From positions 1 through 32,006 of the forward strand of contig JAJYCW010000038.1 of assembly GCA_021777995.1 (NCBI GenBank): 32,006 nucleotides of DNA, written 5' to 3'. Below are positions 15,751 to 25,900 of the stretch, in pieces. Position numbers and translations under genes: made by a program. This DNA comes from a bacterium. GTDB taxonomy: Bacteria > Armatimonadota > Chthonomonadetes > Chthonomonadales > Chthonomonadaceae. The notes beneath the pieces were generated by a model, which had not been told where the DNA came from, ran no database searches, and saw nothing but the letters and a program-made list of their open reading frames with translations. Position 1 is the first letter of the stretch; each line of letters starts with the position of its first letter.

Positions 15751-16227
15751 TTAGCCCCAGTGATTCTCAGTGTCGCCGTTAAGCATCTGAATATAATTTA
15801 ACTGGCCATCATGATACGATAGATGGGTGATGTTAAGGGCGCACAACTCGAATAGTGACCACTGTCGCCCAAACATCTCTACTTCAGTCTGCAGCGAATG
15901 CTCGTTAAGGCTCTGTATGGAGCCCACTAATTTACTCGTATTCTTCGCAAGGCACTGCAGAGCAGCGTCAACCGTAGTATATTTCTCAGTTGTCTCAACT
16001 AGATGATCGTGATCTATAGTATGTGCATGATCGTTGATCTTATCCGCTAGATAGCCGGTGAGAACTCCGCACTCCGCTACGATATTCACGGGTGTACGCG
16101 CACCCTCAGCCTGCGCAACGGTAGCTGCCCCGGCAGGAATTGCCAACAGATCAGCTTTTAGGCGAGCTGCGCCTTTTTCAATACCTGAAACAAGAAATGC
16201 ACGAGGATCAAATGGGCAAGTAGTCAT
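15751..16227 (-). CDS. DinB-family protein, operon with the cysteine hydrolase
   Basis: 158-aa four-helix DinB-like protein. The C-terminal pair His135-x3-His139 in T-H-L-S-Y-H and the following Q-L-N-Y-I-Q helix match the family. The first histidine, normally near residue 50, appears replaced in V-A-E-C-G, so the metal site may be incomplete or use Glu52/Cys53. AAGGAG lies about 10 nt before the ATG. It is the first gene of a two-gene operon with the cysteine hydrolase. Confidence 0.72.
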   Translation of the reverse strand: MTTCPFDPRAFLVSGIEKGAARLKADLLAIPAGAATVAQAEGARTPVNIVAECGVLTGYLADKINDHAHTIDHDHLVETTEKYTTVDAALQCLAKNTSKLVGSIQSLNEHSLQTEVEMFGRQWSLFELCALNITHLSYHDGQLNYIQMLNGDTENHWG

Positions 16228-16314
16228 TCTTTGTATTCTCCTTGGAAGTCTGTGCTAGTAGATAATACCCGCCTCTCACCATTGACGAGGTGTGGGATGG
16301 TGCAAAGGGGGGAT

Positions 16315-16348
16315 AAAAAAAATGCCGGCCCTCGACATGACGGCCGGC
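16315..16348 (-). terminator. Intrinsic terminator of the sugar phosphate isomerase gene
   Basis: On the minus strand GCCGGCC (16348-16342), an 11-nt loop, and its exact complement (16330-16324) are followed almost at once by eight T (16322-16315). It lies about 120 nt after the stop of the isomerase gene and shields the DinB operon downstream. Confidence 0.88.
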
Positions 16349-16466
16349 TACTGCATTACGACGAACTAAAAACAAAGGGTGATCGTCGCTCGGAGAGTGA
16401 GCGCACTATTAGAATGACATTTGAACATTATCGCAATGTTAACATCGTGTTAATTTTCTATTAAGT

Positions 16467-17297
16467 TCAACTGCGTCGCTCCTGCTCAGCGGTCAACAGC
16501 GGGTTACCACCGTAGGCTTTTTCCTCGCGGGCCTGGCTAAGCAGAGTGCAGGCCCTTCTAACCGCGCCAAGCTGATACCCAATTTCGACGTATTCGTTGT
16601 GGGCACTGTGATGTTCTACACCCCAGCAACCGGTATAGCCGTTCTCCACAAGCAGTGTCATACGGTCCAACAGACACTCTCGCGTTATACGGGCATCTAC
16701 GTGTGTATGCACTGCTAGCCGCGCCATCGCCCTATCACCTTCAACAGGGTCCCCTTGCTCCCAGTGGCCGATATGCAGCAGGATGCCATAGCACTCATGT
16801 GCAACCGCAGACGCTAGGTCCTGCATGTTCTCCAAAAGAAGCGAAAACCCCCAGTGGTTTTCTGGGCCAACCTTGAAACCATTGTTTGCACCAAATGTAC
16901 AGTATTCCCGATACCTTGCCGCCACAATCTCGAGCTGCGCAGGTGTCATCCGCTCCAACTTACCGCCTGTATCAATACGGACGGTCTTGGCCCCAAGCTT
17001 TGCAGCAGTATGAAGATGTTCAAGCGCTCCTCGGTAATTTGCTTCGCGTACATATTCGTCGTCATCCCAAACATGTACGCCATCGGCATGGTAGTTGACA
17101 ACGGTAAGCTCCCGCTCCTCTATCCCGGCCTTAATGAGAGCAATTCGCGCAGGGTCCAGGCCGCCCAACATGCCATTCCACAGATCTGCGGTATTCAGAC
17201 CATACCGATACCGGCAGGACTCAAGATACCCAAAAATGTCTATGCAGCCACTTGCCAACAGCCCATGTACACTGAAACCCGCTATTGATATACTCAT
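16467..17297 (-). CDS. Sugar phosphate isomerase/epimerase, AP-endonuclease-2-like TIM barrel
   Basis: 276-aa TIM-barrel protein of the xylose-isomerase-like/IolE superfamily, which moves carbonyl or hydroxyl groups on sugars or inositol derivatives with a divalent metal. Visible metal and active-site residues are Glu in G-P-E-N-H-W-G, His in L-L-H-I-G-H, the H-T-H-V-D motif and Glu in G-V-E-H-H at the final strand. The ATG at 17297 is chosen because AGGA (17307-17304) lies 6 nt upstream and the first barrel strand follows (S-I-S-I-A-G-F-S-V). A longer frame reaching 17501 overlaps the ppdK end and its terminator and is unlikely. There is no export signal. Substrate unknown; the neighbourhood suggests carbohydrate breakdown. 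Confidence 0.85.
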   Translation of the reverse strand: MSISIAGFSVHGLLASGCIDIFGYLESCRYRYGLNTADLWNGMLGGLDPARIALIKAGIEERELTVVNYHADGVHVWDDDEYVREANYRGALEHLHTAAKLGAKTVRIDTGGKLERMTPAQLEIVAARYREYCTFGANNGFKVGPENHWGFSLLLENMQDLASAVAHECYGILLHIGHWEQGDPVEGDRAMARLAVHTHVDARITRECLLDRMTLLVENGYTGCWGVEHHSAHNEYVEIGYQLGAVRRACTLLSQAREEKAYGGNPLLTAEQERRS

Positions 17298-17378
17298 GAT
17301 GTTTCCTAGGGCACCAGGGTGAACATCTATCGTGCCCACCGGGTGATTGGATTGGAGATTTGTACACCTAAAGATCGA

Positions 17379-17409
17379 AAGGGAGAGGCGCGTCTTGCTC
17401 CTCTCCCTT
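17379..17409 (-). terminator. Hairpin terminator after ppdK
   Basis: Arms CCTCTCCCTT (17400-17409 plus-strand reading) and AAGGGAGAGG (17379-17388) are exact 10-bp complements around an 11-nt loop. On the minus strand a short T-rich stretch follows. It lies about 45 nt after the ppdK stop and separates ppdK from the isomerase gene. Confidence 0.72.
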
Positions 17410-17454
17410 AAGGTTATGATCGCCTCAAGCCTGGCGACTACACTGCATACTTCC

Positions 17455-20145
17455 CTACTTGTCGCGCTCTGCGCCCTGTAGTGTTGCCTGGGCCGCGGCA
17501 AGTCGCGCTACAGGAACCCGGAACGGTGAGCAGCTAACATAGTTTAATCCTATGTGGTAGCAAAACTTCACAGATTCCGGTTCGCCGCCGTGTTCTCCAC
17601 ATATACCTAGTTTGATGCCCGGTCGTACCTTGCGAGCAGAGGCAACCGCCATCTTCATAAGGGCACCCACGCCCTCCTGATCGATGGTATCAAATGGGTC
17701 GGTGGGGAGGATTTTATTCTCCACGTAAGGAAGCAGGAACTTACCGGCGTCATCGCGGCTAAACCCGAAGGTCATCTGGGTGAGGTCATTCGTGCCAAAG
17801 CTGAAGAATGCGGCATTTCCATTGTCGGGATCTGCCAGCTGGTCAGCGATAAGAGTGGCTCGCGGAATTTCGATCATTGTGCCGAACATATAGTTGAGCT
17901 CAACCCCGGCGTTTGCAATGACGTCCTTCGCCACCTTCTCGAGGCTGGTACGAACCGTTTTCAGCTCATTTACATGGCCCACCAAGGGAATCATGATTTC
18001 GGGATGAACGTCGATGCCTCTCTTTTTCACCTCAGCCGCTGCCTGAAGTATGGCGCGTGTCTGCATGGCTACAATACCTGGAAAGACAATAGAGAGGCGA
18101 CAACCACGAAGGCCCATCATTGGGTTCGCCTCACGCATGCCCTCTACCGCTTGCATCAGCGCCTCTTTCTTGGCAAGTTCCGCAGGGTTATTGCCTCGAA
18201 CCCGCAACTCCGTAACCTCAGAGAGCAGTGTGTCGTGGCTGGGAAGGAACTCGTGCAGTGGCGGATCAATTAGGCGAATGGTGACCGGCTTGCCAGCCAT
18301 GACCTCGAAGATGCCCTCGAAGTCCTTCTGCTGAATAGGCAGCAGACGATTGAGCGCGTTCTCACGAGTGGCCTCGTCATGCGCGAGGATCATCTCCTGT
18401 ACGATGGGAAGCCTCTCCTGCTCGAAGAACATATGCTCGGTGCGGCAGAGCCCTATACCTTCCGCACCAAGCTCAAGCGCCTGCCTGGCATCGCGAGGAT
18501 TGTCTGCGTTTGCCCGAACATTCATCGTGCGGATTTTGTCCGCCCACACCATCAGTTCACCGAATGAGCCGCTCACTTCGGGCGCAATGAGGGGCAGCGC
18601 TCCGACATATACCTTCCCGGTGGAACCATCCAGGGTAATGGTGTCACCTTCTTTTACTACCACACTTCCAACTGTAAGCGTTCTATGTTCTGCGCTTACT
18701 GCAAGCGCCTCGGCACCAGCAACGCAGGGAATGCCAAATCCACGGGCTACAACAGCCGCATGGGAAGTCTTCCCGCCACGGGCGGTGAGTACACCCTGGG
18801 AGGCCAGCATACCATGAACGTCATCCGGATTGGTTTCGTCGCGAACCAGGATAACCTTCTCGCCTGCACCGCCGTGCACGCCGTGTTCCGCAGCCGTATC
18901 CGCATCGAAGACGGCTTTTCCTACCGCAGCACCAGGTGACGCTGCCAGACCGGAAGCCAGAACTGTGGCAGATTTCAGGGCATCTGGATCAATTCTGGGA
19001 TGAAGCAGCTGATCTACGTGCGCGCCTGTAACGCGCATGATCGCTTCCTCCTCCGTGATGAGGCCCTCTTTTACCATATCAACCGCGATCTTCACCGCCG
19101 CAGGACCGGTTCGTTTGCCTACGCGACACTGCAGCATGAATAGTTTGCCGTGCTCAATGGTGAATTCCAGGTCTTGCATGTCTTTGTAATGATGCTCGAG
19201 TTTGCTGGAAATCTCCAGAAACTGCTTGTAGACCTCAGGGTTCTGTTTAGCAAGCTCTGAAATCGGCACAGGAGTTCGCACTCCGGCGACTACGTCTTCA
19301 CCCTGGGCATTCATCAGGTACTCGCCAAACATGGCATTTTCACCAGTAGACGGGTCACGGGTAAAGGCAACACCCGTGCCGCAATCATCACCAGCATTCC
19401 CATAAACCATGCTCTGCACATTCACCGCAGTGCCTATCTCATCCGGAATTTTCTCCGTGCGGCGATATACAATGGCGCGATCATTCTGCCATGACTTGAA
19501 AACTGCTTCAATGGCCAGCTGGAGCTGCTCATAAGGATCGGAAGGGAAATCACGACCTGCTTTCGCCTTCACGTGGGCGAGAAACTTCTCGGAAATCAAC
19601 TTCCAGTCATCGGCCGAAAGGTCAAGGTCATTGGTATAACCTTTTTCCTGCTTGTAGGCTTTCAGTATCTTCTCGTCAAACTCGTGCTTGCTCACGTCAA
19701 GGGCAACATCCGAAAACATCATGATGAAGCGGCGATATGCATCGTAAACGAAGCGAGGATCGTTGGTCTCTTCAATCAATGCTTTCAGAGTCGTCTCGTT
19801 GAGACCGAGGTTCAAAACAGTGTCCATCATTCCTGGCATTGAGAATTTTGCACCCGACCGAACGGAAACGAGCAGTGGCAGCTTGCTCCCTCCAAACGTG
19901 CGGTTCATCTTCTTCTCAACATGGGCCAATGCCTTGTGAACGTCGTCCATTAGCCCTGCCGGGAGCTTGCGGCCTTCGGCATAATAAGCGTTACAGGTCT
20001 CGGTGGTAATGGTAAAACCTGGAGGTACCGGCAGCCCAATGTTAGACATCTCACAGAGGTTAGCGCCCTTGCCGCCGAGTAGGTCGCGCTGCTTCGCATT
20101 TCCCTCCTCGAATAGCCAGACGCGCTTCGTTGCAACAGCGGTCAT
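17455..20145 (-). CDS. ppdK: Pyruvate, phosphate dikinase
   Basis: Cytoplasmic enzyme that reversibly converts pyruvate, ATP and phosphate to phosphoenolpyruvate, AMP and pyrophosphate, linking glycolysis and gluconeogenesis. The 896 aa match the family length. The N-terminal ATP-grasp domain opens with L-L-G-G-K-G-A-N-L. The swivelling domain holds the phosphorylated His462 in G-G-K-T-S-H-A, with Thr460 as the usual regulatory threonine position. The C-terminal PEP-binding barrel carries R-T-E-H-M-F and the catalytic Cys849 in G-I-C-G-E-H-G-G-E. AAGGAG lies about 9 nt before the ATG, and the promoter is at 20255-20282. No PPDK regulatory kinase gene is adjacent. Confidence 0.98.
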   Translation of the reverse strand: MTAVATKRVWLFEEGNAKQRDLLGGKGANLCEMSNIGLPVPPGFTITTETCNAYYAEGRKLPAGLMDDVHKALAHVEKKMNRTFGGSKLPLLVSVRSGAKFSMPGMMDTVLNLGLNETTLKALIEETNDPRFVYDAYRRFIMMFSDVALDVSKHEFDEKILKAYKQEKGYTNDLDLSADDWKLISEKFLAHVKAKAGRDFPSDPYEQLQLAIEAVFKSWQNDRAIVYRRTEKIPDEIGTAVNVQSMVYGNAGDDCGTGVAFTRDPSTGENAMFGEYLMNAQGEDVVAGVRTPVPISELAKQNPEVYKQFLEISSKLEHHYKDMQDLEFTIEHGKLFMLQCRVGKRTGPAAVKIAVDMVKEGLITEEEAIMRVTGAHVDQLLHPRIDPDALKSATVLASGLAASPGAAVGKAVFDADTAAEHGVHGGAGEKVILVRDETNPDDVHGMLASQGVLTARGGKTSHAAVVARGFGIPCVAGAEALAVSAEHRTLTVGSVVVKEGDTITLDGSTGKVYVGALPLIAPEVSGSFGELMVWADKIRTMNVRANADNPRDARQALELGAEGIGLCRTEHMFFEQERLPIVQEMILAHDEATRENALNRLLPIQQKDFEGIFEVMAGKPVTIRLIDPPLHEFLPSHDTLLSEVTELRVRGNNPAELAKKEALMQAVEGMREANPMMGLRGCRLSIVFPGIVAMQTRAILQAAAEVKKRGIDVHPEIMIPLVGHVNELKTVRTSLEKVAKDVIANAGVELNYMFGTMIEIPRATLIADQLADPDNGNAAFFSFGTNDLTQMTFGFSRDDAGKFLLPYVENKILPTDPFDTIDQEGVGALMKMAVASARKVRPGIKLGICGEHGGEPESVKFCYHIGLNYVSCSPFRVPVARLAAAQATLQGAERDK

Positions 20146-20254
20146 TTGTAAGTCTCCTTCTCGTTTAGCTCGTTACGTGGCCCGGGCAGTGAACTAATCT
20201 GTAATATAGAGAACACCCACCCAACAGGCTGCGAGTTTATTTGTACATACCGCC

Positions 20255-20282
20255 ATTGTACCTTAATTAATATCTCTCGTAA
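20255..20282 (-). promoter_or_regulatory. Possible ppdK promoter
   Basis: Minus strand TTACGA (20282-20277), 16-nt spacer, TACAAT (20260-20255). The predicted start is about 100 nt ahead of the ppdK ATG. On the opposite strand TTGTAC (20241-20246) and TAATTA (20264-20269), 17 nt apart, could serve a divergent transcript. Confidence 0.45.
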
Positions 20283-20283
20283 A

Positions 20284-20475
20284 ATGCCTGCAGAGGACGA
20301 ATTGCACTTGTCGATGGTAACGTATATCGGCACGCGAGTTGAAGATCCCACCACTGTGGACGAGATGCAGTTTTCCGTACAGATCGCGCCTACATTGCCG
20401 TTTATTGGCTCGTCCATCGTGCAGCGTTCCCGCGGAAACCGCTACGTAGCTGTTATGAGGCGATATAATATTTGA
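20284..20475 (+). CDS. Possible 63-aa protein of unknown function
   Basis: Divergent from ppdK and without a clear RBS. The residue mix (alternating polar and beta-prone residues, basic C-terminus) is protein-like, and a weak promoter pair lies directly upstream, but I recognise no family. It fills most of an otherwise empty 420-nt gap before the next gene. It may be spurious. Confidence 0.25.
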   Translation: MPAEDELHLSMVTYIGTRVEDPTTVDEMQFSVQIAPTLPFIGSSIVQRSRGNRYVAVMRRYNI

Positions 20476-20571
20476 TAGGGCTAAGGTGGTAACAAATGAA
20501 CTGCACCATCGAAATAAGGGGGCTGACCAGGAACGTTCGTCCCCAGTGCACATTCTAGCAGGAGCAATAAG

Positions 20572-21012
20572 ATGACAAATTTTGGAGAGTTCGCCGCGTA
20601 CCAGGCGTGGGCAAACACAATTACGCTGAACGCGCTGAACAACACCAAAAACGAAACCGCAAACCGCGTGTTCGCTCACCTATTGGGCGCAAATCTTGTA
20701 TGGGGGAGTAGGCTGGCAGGCACCCAGCCAGATTGCGAAGTGGCGCCTTCGTGGGGCCTTGAAGAGTGTGAAGTGATGATTGGGCGCATTACTGAACTCT
20801 ACAACGGCTTGCCGACCCACTTGAGCGAGCAAACGGTCATTCACTACACAACCAGCACGGGCACCCCATCGTCATCCTCGGTTGCTCAAATCATGATGCA
20901 GTTGTGGGCGCACAACGCCTACCATCGTGGCGAAATTGCTGGCTATATACGGCAACAGGGTGGTGTAGTTATGGATACTGACTACATTATATATGCTCGG
21001 TCGCACGCGTAG
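20572..21012 (+). CDS. DinB-family protein
   Basis: 146-aa four-helix protein with the complete DinB histidine triad: His36 in F-A-H-L-L-G, His114 and His118 in W-A-H-N-A-Y-H-R-G-E, the last two in the most typical form of the family motif. AGGAG (20560-20564) lies 7 nt before the ATG, and TATAAT (20464-20469) could be its -10 box, though no matching -35 is seen. It is convergent with the AraC gene and stands alone. Its substrate is unknown; related proteins include thiol-dependent transferases. Confidence 0.85.
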   Translation: MTNFGEFAAYQAWANTITLNALNNTKNETANRVFAHLLGANLVWGSRLAGTQPDCEVAPSWGLEECEVMIGRITELYNGLPTHLSEQTVIHYTTSTGTPSSSSVAQIMMQLWAHNAYHRGEIAGYIRQQGGVVMDTDYIIYARSHA

Positions 21013-21095
21013 CATTAGTCGGCGGTAGACGAACCACGTTTGCCTATTGGTGGTCTCGCAAAAAGGCAGCCAGTTCGGTACCTTTCTGGCGCGGA

Positions 21096-21980
21096 TTATG
21101 AACGAGGTTCAATGTCGTGAGCCGTTGCTGTTTCCGTCTTTCCCTTGGTCTGCTGCCGAAATTCTCTAGGTGCAACCCCCATCATCTGCTTAAAGCGCTT
21201 CGAAAAGTGGAATTCGTCGGCGAAGCCAAGGTATTCAGCAATGCACGCATGCGTAGTGTTTGTCGTCTGCAACAGATGGCATGCAGCGGCAATTCGCCGT
21301 TGCGCACGGTAGTTGGCGGGCGCAACGCCATACAGCTTCCTGAATCCCTTACGAAATGTCTCATAGGCAAGCCCCAGTTCGTTCGCCATCGAGGTGAGGT
21401 CTATCTCCTGTTCAAGATTTGCATCGAGTATGGATCTAGCAGCCTCTAGAGCACCATTTGACCCTGTAGATTGCACATCTTCGCGGCCCTCCACAAAAAT
21501 ATCCATAAGCAGTGCAAGCAGCCGAGTTATCTCGGCGCATTTTTCACTGTAGGATTGGGAGTTCGGCGACTGAATGATCCCGCGCATACGACTGAACCAG
21601 TACTGCACTGGTTCCAGGTGAATAACTGGCTGCAGCGCATTCAGCATCCCGTTGGCTCTACAGAGATCAAATACCGCCCCCTCAAAGGTGAGGTGGCATT
21701 CGTCCCAATAGTGCCCTGGCTGCGTACAGTATTGGTGCGGTACGTCTGGAGTGACCAGTACAAGATCACCTGGAACAATGGCGTGTCGCACACCGTTGGA
21801 ATCGCGGTACTGGCCGTTGCCATTCAAGAAATATACCAGTGCATAGCTACCGTAAAGGCGCAAAGCCGCTCTGTCCGTACCTGTACCCTGTAAAATGATG
21901 CCGAGGGTCCTCAACTTCCCTAAGGGTGTTGGTGTATCGTTATAATAGACAATTTGAGAGCGTGATGGTGTAAGGTGCAT
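21096..21980 (-). CDS. AraC-family transcriptional regulator
   Basis: About 294-aa sugar-responsive type regulator. The N-terminal half is an AraC-type cupin (about 20-150; for example P-G-D-L-V-L-V-T-P-D-V-P-H). The C-terminal 100 residues hold the two helix-turn-helix motifs of the AraC/XylS domain: I-D-L-T-S-M-A-N-E-L-G-L-A-Y-E-T-F-R-K-G-F-R, then I-A-E-Y-L-G-F-A-D-E-F-H-F-S-K-R-F-K, ending in G-V-A-P-R-E-F-R. It is divergent from the PhyH/rhamnosidase pair and is the obvious candidate regulator for it, with rhamnose or a related sugar as possible effector (inference). The start is uncertain: ATG at 21980, ATG at 21995 and TTG at 22004 all lack a Shine-Dalgarno sequence. Confidence 0.9.
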   Translation of the reverse strand: MHLTPSRSQIVYYNDTPTPLGKLRTLGIILQGTGTDRAALRLYGSYALVYFLNGNGQYRDSNGVRHAIVPGDLVLVTPDVPHQYCTQPGHYWDECHLTFEGAVFDLCRANGMLNALQPVIHLEPVQYWFSRMRGIIQSPNSQSYSEKCAEITRLLALLMDIFVEGREDVQSTGSNGALEAARSILDANLEQEIDLTSMANELGLAYETFRKGFRKLYGVAPANYRAQRRIAAACHLLQTTNTTHACIAEYLGFADEFHFSKRFKQMMGVAPREFRQQTKGKTETATAHDIEPRS

Positions 21981-22160
21981 AAGACAAAATACCATAATCG
22001 ACAAATTTACCGCCAGTTTTGATATGGTTATCTTGTGCTCGTTACCTTATAATACATGCATTAATTTAGGTCAAGATCTTCCAGGGCGACGCCACCATAG
22101 TGCAGTTCAGACGACTACACGGTACTGCGCCGGGCGCACTGGAGGCGAGGGATATTTACG
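21981..22160. promoter_or_regulatory. Divergent control region between AraC regulator and PhyH/GH78 genes
   Basis: A perfect TATAAT (22048-22053) faces the PhyH gene, but the sequence 17 nt upstream (TGGTTA) is a poor -35. That is typical of promoters needing an activator such as an AraC protein. A GGAGG-GAGGG stretch serves as RBS for the ATG at 22161. Confidence 0.45.
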
Positions 22161-22955
22161 ATGCAGACTGAAGTATCGGACGAGCAAGTTGCCTTTTACC
22201 GCGAAAATGGATTTGTGGTACTTGAGGGGTTCCTGGACAGTGAGGAGCTGCTCTATTGGCGGCAAACCACTCAGGAAGCTGTCGACCAGCGCCTGGCAGG
22301 ATTGGGTACAGGGCTTAACAACCAGGGCGATCCGGATGCCTACTATGCTCAGGTGTTTACCCAGTGCTTGAAGTTGGCGGACTCGCACAAAGGAATGCGC
22401 GAATTGATGCTAGACGCCCGCCTGGGAAAACTTGCGGCGACGCTCGCAGGTGTAGACGGCATTAGAATATGGCACGACCAGGCGCTTTTTAAGCCGCCTT
22501 TTGGGAACCCTACCGCCTGGCATCTGGACAATCCCTACTGGTCGTTCTCCTCCCGCGACGCGATCTCAATTTGGGTGGCACTGGACGATGCAACCCGGGA
22601 TAATGGCTGTTTGTACTACCTGCCCGGAACGCATAAAACCGCAACGCAACAGACCGTTGGGATTGGTCATAACCAGGCAGATCTGTTCAGGCTGTATCCA
22701 GAATGGCGAAGTATTCCATCCGTTGGTTGCCCTGCACCAGCCGGAACGGCAGTGCTACATAACGGGCTCACTGCACACGGTGCAGGGGCGAACATGACTA
22801 ACCAGCCCCGACGAGCAATGACCTGCGCTTACATGCCCGATGGTTCAACATTCAACGGTACCACGAATGTGCTGCCAGCCAATTATCTTGCGACTCTAAA
22901 AGTGGGCGATCTTCTAGATGACGATACCGTTAATCCCCTGATCTGGCATGCTTAA
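22161..22955 (+). CDS. Phytanoyl-CoA dioxygenase (PhyH) family protein
   Basis: 264-aa Fe(II)/2-oxoglutarate-dependent oxygenase. The opening (V-A-F-Y-R-E-N-G-F-V-V-L-E-G-F-L) is the classic PhyH start. The iron ligands are His and Asp in W-H-L-D-N-P-Y-W (near 120) and His in L-T-A-H-G-A-G-A-N. The following R-R-A-M-T provides the arginine for 2-oxoglutarate. GGAGG/GAGGG lies about 9 nt before the ATG. It is followed after 9 nt by the GH78 gene, so the two share a transcript controlled by the divergent AraC gene. A role in oxidising a sugar-linked or aromatic product of rhamnoside breakdown is possible but unproven. Confidence 0.9.
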   Translation: MQTEVSDEQVAFYRENGFVVLEGFLDSEELLYWRQTTQEAVDQRLAGLGTGLNNQGDPDAYYAQVFTQCLKLADSHKGMRELMLDARLGKLAATLAGVDGIRIWHDQALFKPPFGNPTAWHLDNPYWSFSSRDAISIWVALDDATRDNGCLYYLPGTHKTATQQTVGIGHNQADLFRLYPEWRSIPSVGCPAPAGTAVLHNGLTAHGAGANMTNQPRRAMTCAYMPDGSTFNGTTNVLPANYLATLKVGDLLDDDTVNPLIWHA

Positions 22956-22964
22956 ATAGCCTGA

Positions 22965-25900
22965 ATGGGCGTCCAGTGCGCGCCCACTCAAATCCTGCGG
23001 ATGAAAAACTATCGCCTCGGAAATAGGACAAAGACCGACACCAAAATGCTCACTACTTTACGTGGCCCTATTCAACGGCCTTTAGCATCGATGCGCGATT
23101 TCGCGTGCGCCTTTACCTTCCTCACATTCGCCCTCTGCTGCACCAATATCCCTGTATGGGCATCAGGGAAGTCACCAATCTCAAACGCACGAATTCATGG
23201 TATGACATGTGAGTATCTCGTCAACCCTCAGGGCATCGACGTAGTGGTGCCGCGGCTCAGCTGGAAGGAGTCCTCCCCTAAGCCGGATTATGTGCAGTCG
23301 GCTTATCGCATTCTTGTCGCGTCAAATCCCACCCTTCTGGCAAAGCATATTGGCAATTTGTGGGACTCGGGTAAGGTAATTAGCAATCGCACCACGCTCA
23401 TTGATTATGGCGGCACGCTCCTGAAGTCGCGCATGGCATGCTGGTGGTGTGTGCAGGTGTGGGACAGCCACGGATCTAAATCGGCATGGAGCCACCCTGC
23501 GACGTTCACCATGGGGCTGCTTCATCGCAGAGACTGGAAGGGCGAATGGATTGGTAAGGCGGCCACGAAACCCTTAGTAAGCCTTTCGCTGTTGCAGGGT
23601 TCCAGCTGGATATGGTACCCGCAGAGCGGTGCAGCGAATGCATCGGCACCACTGGGCAAACGTTTCTTTCGGACCCAGATTCACTTGAGAAACCTGGGAA
23701 ACGTTAAACGAGCTGTATTCGTGGGCACCGTCGACAACCAGTTCTCGTTGTATGTGAACGGACGAAGAATTGGTGGCGGGTCTGATTGGTATCAACCCCT
23801 CCGGTTCAACCTCTTACCCTACCTGCACACCGGCGAGAATATCATCGCCATTGCTGCACGCAATATTGGTACTTCTCCCAACCCGGCCGGAGTTATTGCC
23901 GCAGTAAAAATTGCATATCGTAGCGGCGGTTTAACAGTTGTTCACACCGGACCATCGTGGGTGGCCTCTGAAAAGGCACATACAGGATGGATGTCGACGC
24001 AAGGCCGTAGTAGCGACTGGGTCGCTGCACAAGCCCTTGGGCCAGATGGCATGCAGCCGTGGGGTGATTTGGCACAAGGCGACATTGCAGCGCATCCCCC
24101 TTTATCCGCGCGTTACCTACGCCGGGAATTCGTGGTAAGTCACCACGTCAAAAAAGCCGTTGCCTATGTTTGCGGCCTGGGATTTTCCTACGTATTCGTC
24201 AATGGCCTACCGGCTTCAAACCACGTCATGGATCCCGCACTATCGGACTACCGCAAAGCGGATTACTACGTAACCCTCGACGTTACAAAACTCCTTCACC
24301 CCGGGGCAAATGCTATCGGCGTGATACTTGGTAACGGGCGCTTTTATCCCCCACGCATGACCGCCGTGAACTACGGGCTTCCGCGTCTGTTGCTGCAACT
24401 GGAAATTACCTACTCGAACGGCTCGAAGCAAACTATAGTCAGTGACCGTCACTGGCAGGTTACCGACCAGGGCCCAATAAGAGCAAACAACGAGTATGAC
24501 GGGGAATCCTACGACGCCAGAATGGCAATTCCGGGATGGTCACGCCCCGGATATACTCCACGCGCGGGAATCTGGGAGCCAGCATCAATTATGCGCGCAC
24601 CGGGTGGCAGGCTAGAAGCCCAGATGATTGAGCCCATGCGCGTAACTCGAGTGGTACACCCCGTTGCTATCTCTTCACCACTTAAAGGCATCTATGAGAT
24701 CGATATGGGACGTACCTTCTATGGCACAGTTCGACTAATTGCAGGAGGTCATCGCGGGAAAACCGTCACCATGACGAGCGCCTATAGCCTTCTACCGGAT
24801 GGTCTCTTAAAGACAGCCGATAACCGAACGGCGCGGGCGACAGACAGCTATACGTTTGCAGGTAAGGGCGTGGAAGTGTGGAATCCCATCTTCAAGGGGC
24901 AGGGATTTCGGCGTGTGCAGGTTAAGGGCTTTCCCGGCAAACCGTCGAAGAGCAATTTCGAAGGACTTGTCGAACATACGGACGTGAAACGTGTTGGAAG
25001 TTTCTCTTGCTCTAATTCCCTTATCAATAAAATTCACAACGCAATGTGCGCCACGATGAAGATGTTTTTGCGCAGTGCTCCTCTTGACCCCGATCGCGAT
25101 GAACGCATGCCCTGGATGGGCGACCCTGCGAAGGACAGTGAAAGCGAAGCTTACAACTATGATATTGCCGCATTCTACACAAAGTGGATGGATGATGTAC
25201 GACGCTCACAACGACCTGATGGAACCATACCTGATGTGTCGATGTATTGGCAGGCGGGTCAGGGTGTAGAATGGCCCAGTGTCTTCACAATAATCCCTGA
25301 CTGGTATACGCTGTTCTATGCAGACACTCGCCTGGAACGACGCAACTACCCGGCGATGAAGCGATGGGTACTTGCGATGAGTCGCATTCACGGACGGCCG
25401 GATGGAACGTTAACAGGTTTGAATGACACGGCGACCTCCGACATCTACACTATTGGCGGTAAGATTAGTGACTTCGGCATGACACCGCTAGACCTGGTTG
25501 CAACTGCCTATCAGTACAATAACGTGAGGATTATGCAGCATGCAGCCACACGCCTTGGATTTCACCGCGACAGCGCCATGTGGAGGCTCATGGGCAACAA
25601 CCTCTACAATGCGTTTCTCAACCGCTTTTTCAATGCTACAACGTGTACATTCACCAGTGGCACTCAATGCTCATACGTTCTGCCGTTAGCATTTGGCCTG
25701 CTGCCAAAATCAGCAAGGCTTAAACAGAATATCGTGAACAACCTCGTTCACGATATTCTTATAACTCATGAAGGTCATCTTACGGTGGGATTGATAGGCA
25801 ACCAGTGGCTGATGCAGGTTCTCTCCAAATTTGGAAGATCGGATGTTGCCTGGAGAATTGTAACTCAAACTACACGGCCCAGTTGGGGATACATGATTGC

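Noticed and set aside
17298..17501. Upstream extension of the sugar phosphate isomerase frame to 17501
   Set aside because: It would overlap the ppdK end and its terminator hairpin; the ATG at 17297 has an RBS and fits the first barrel strand.
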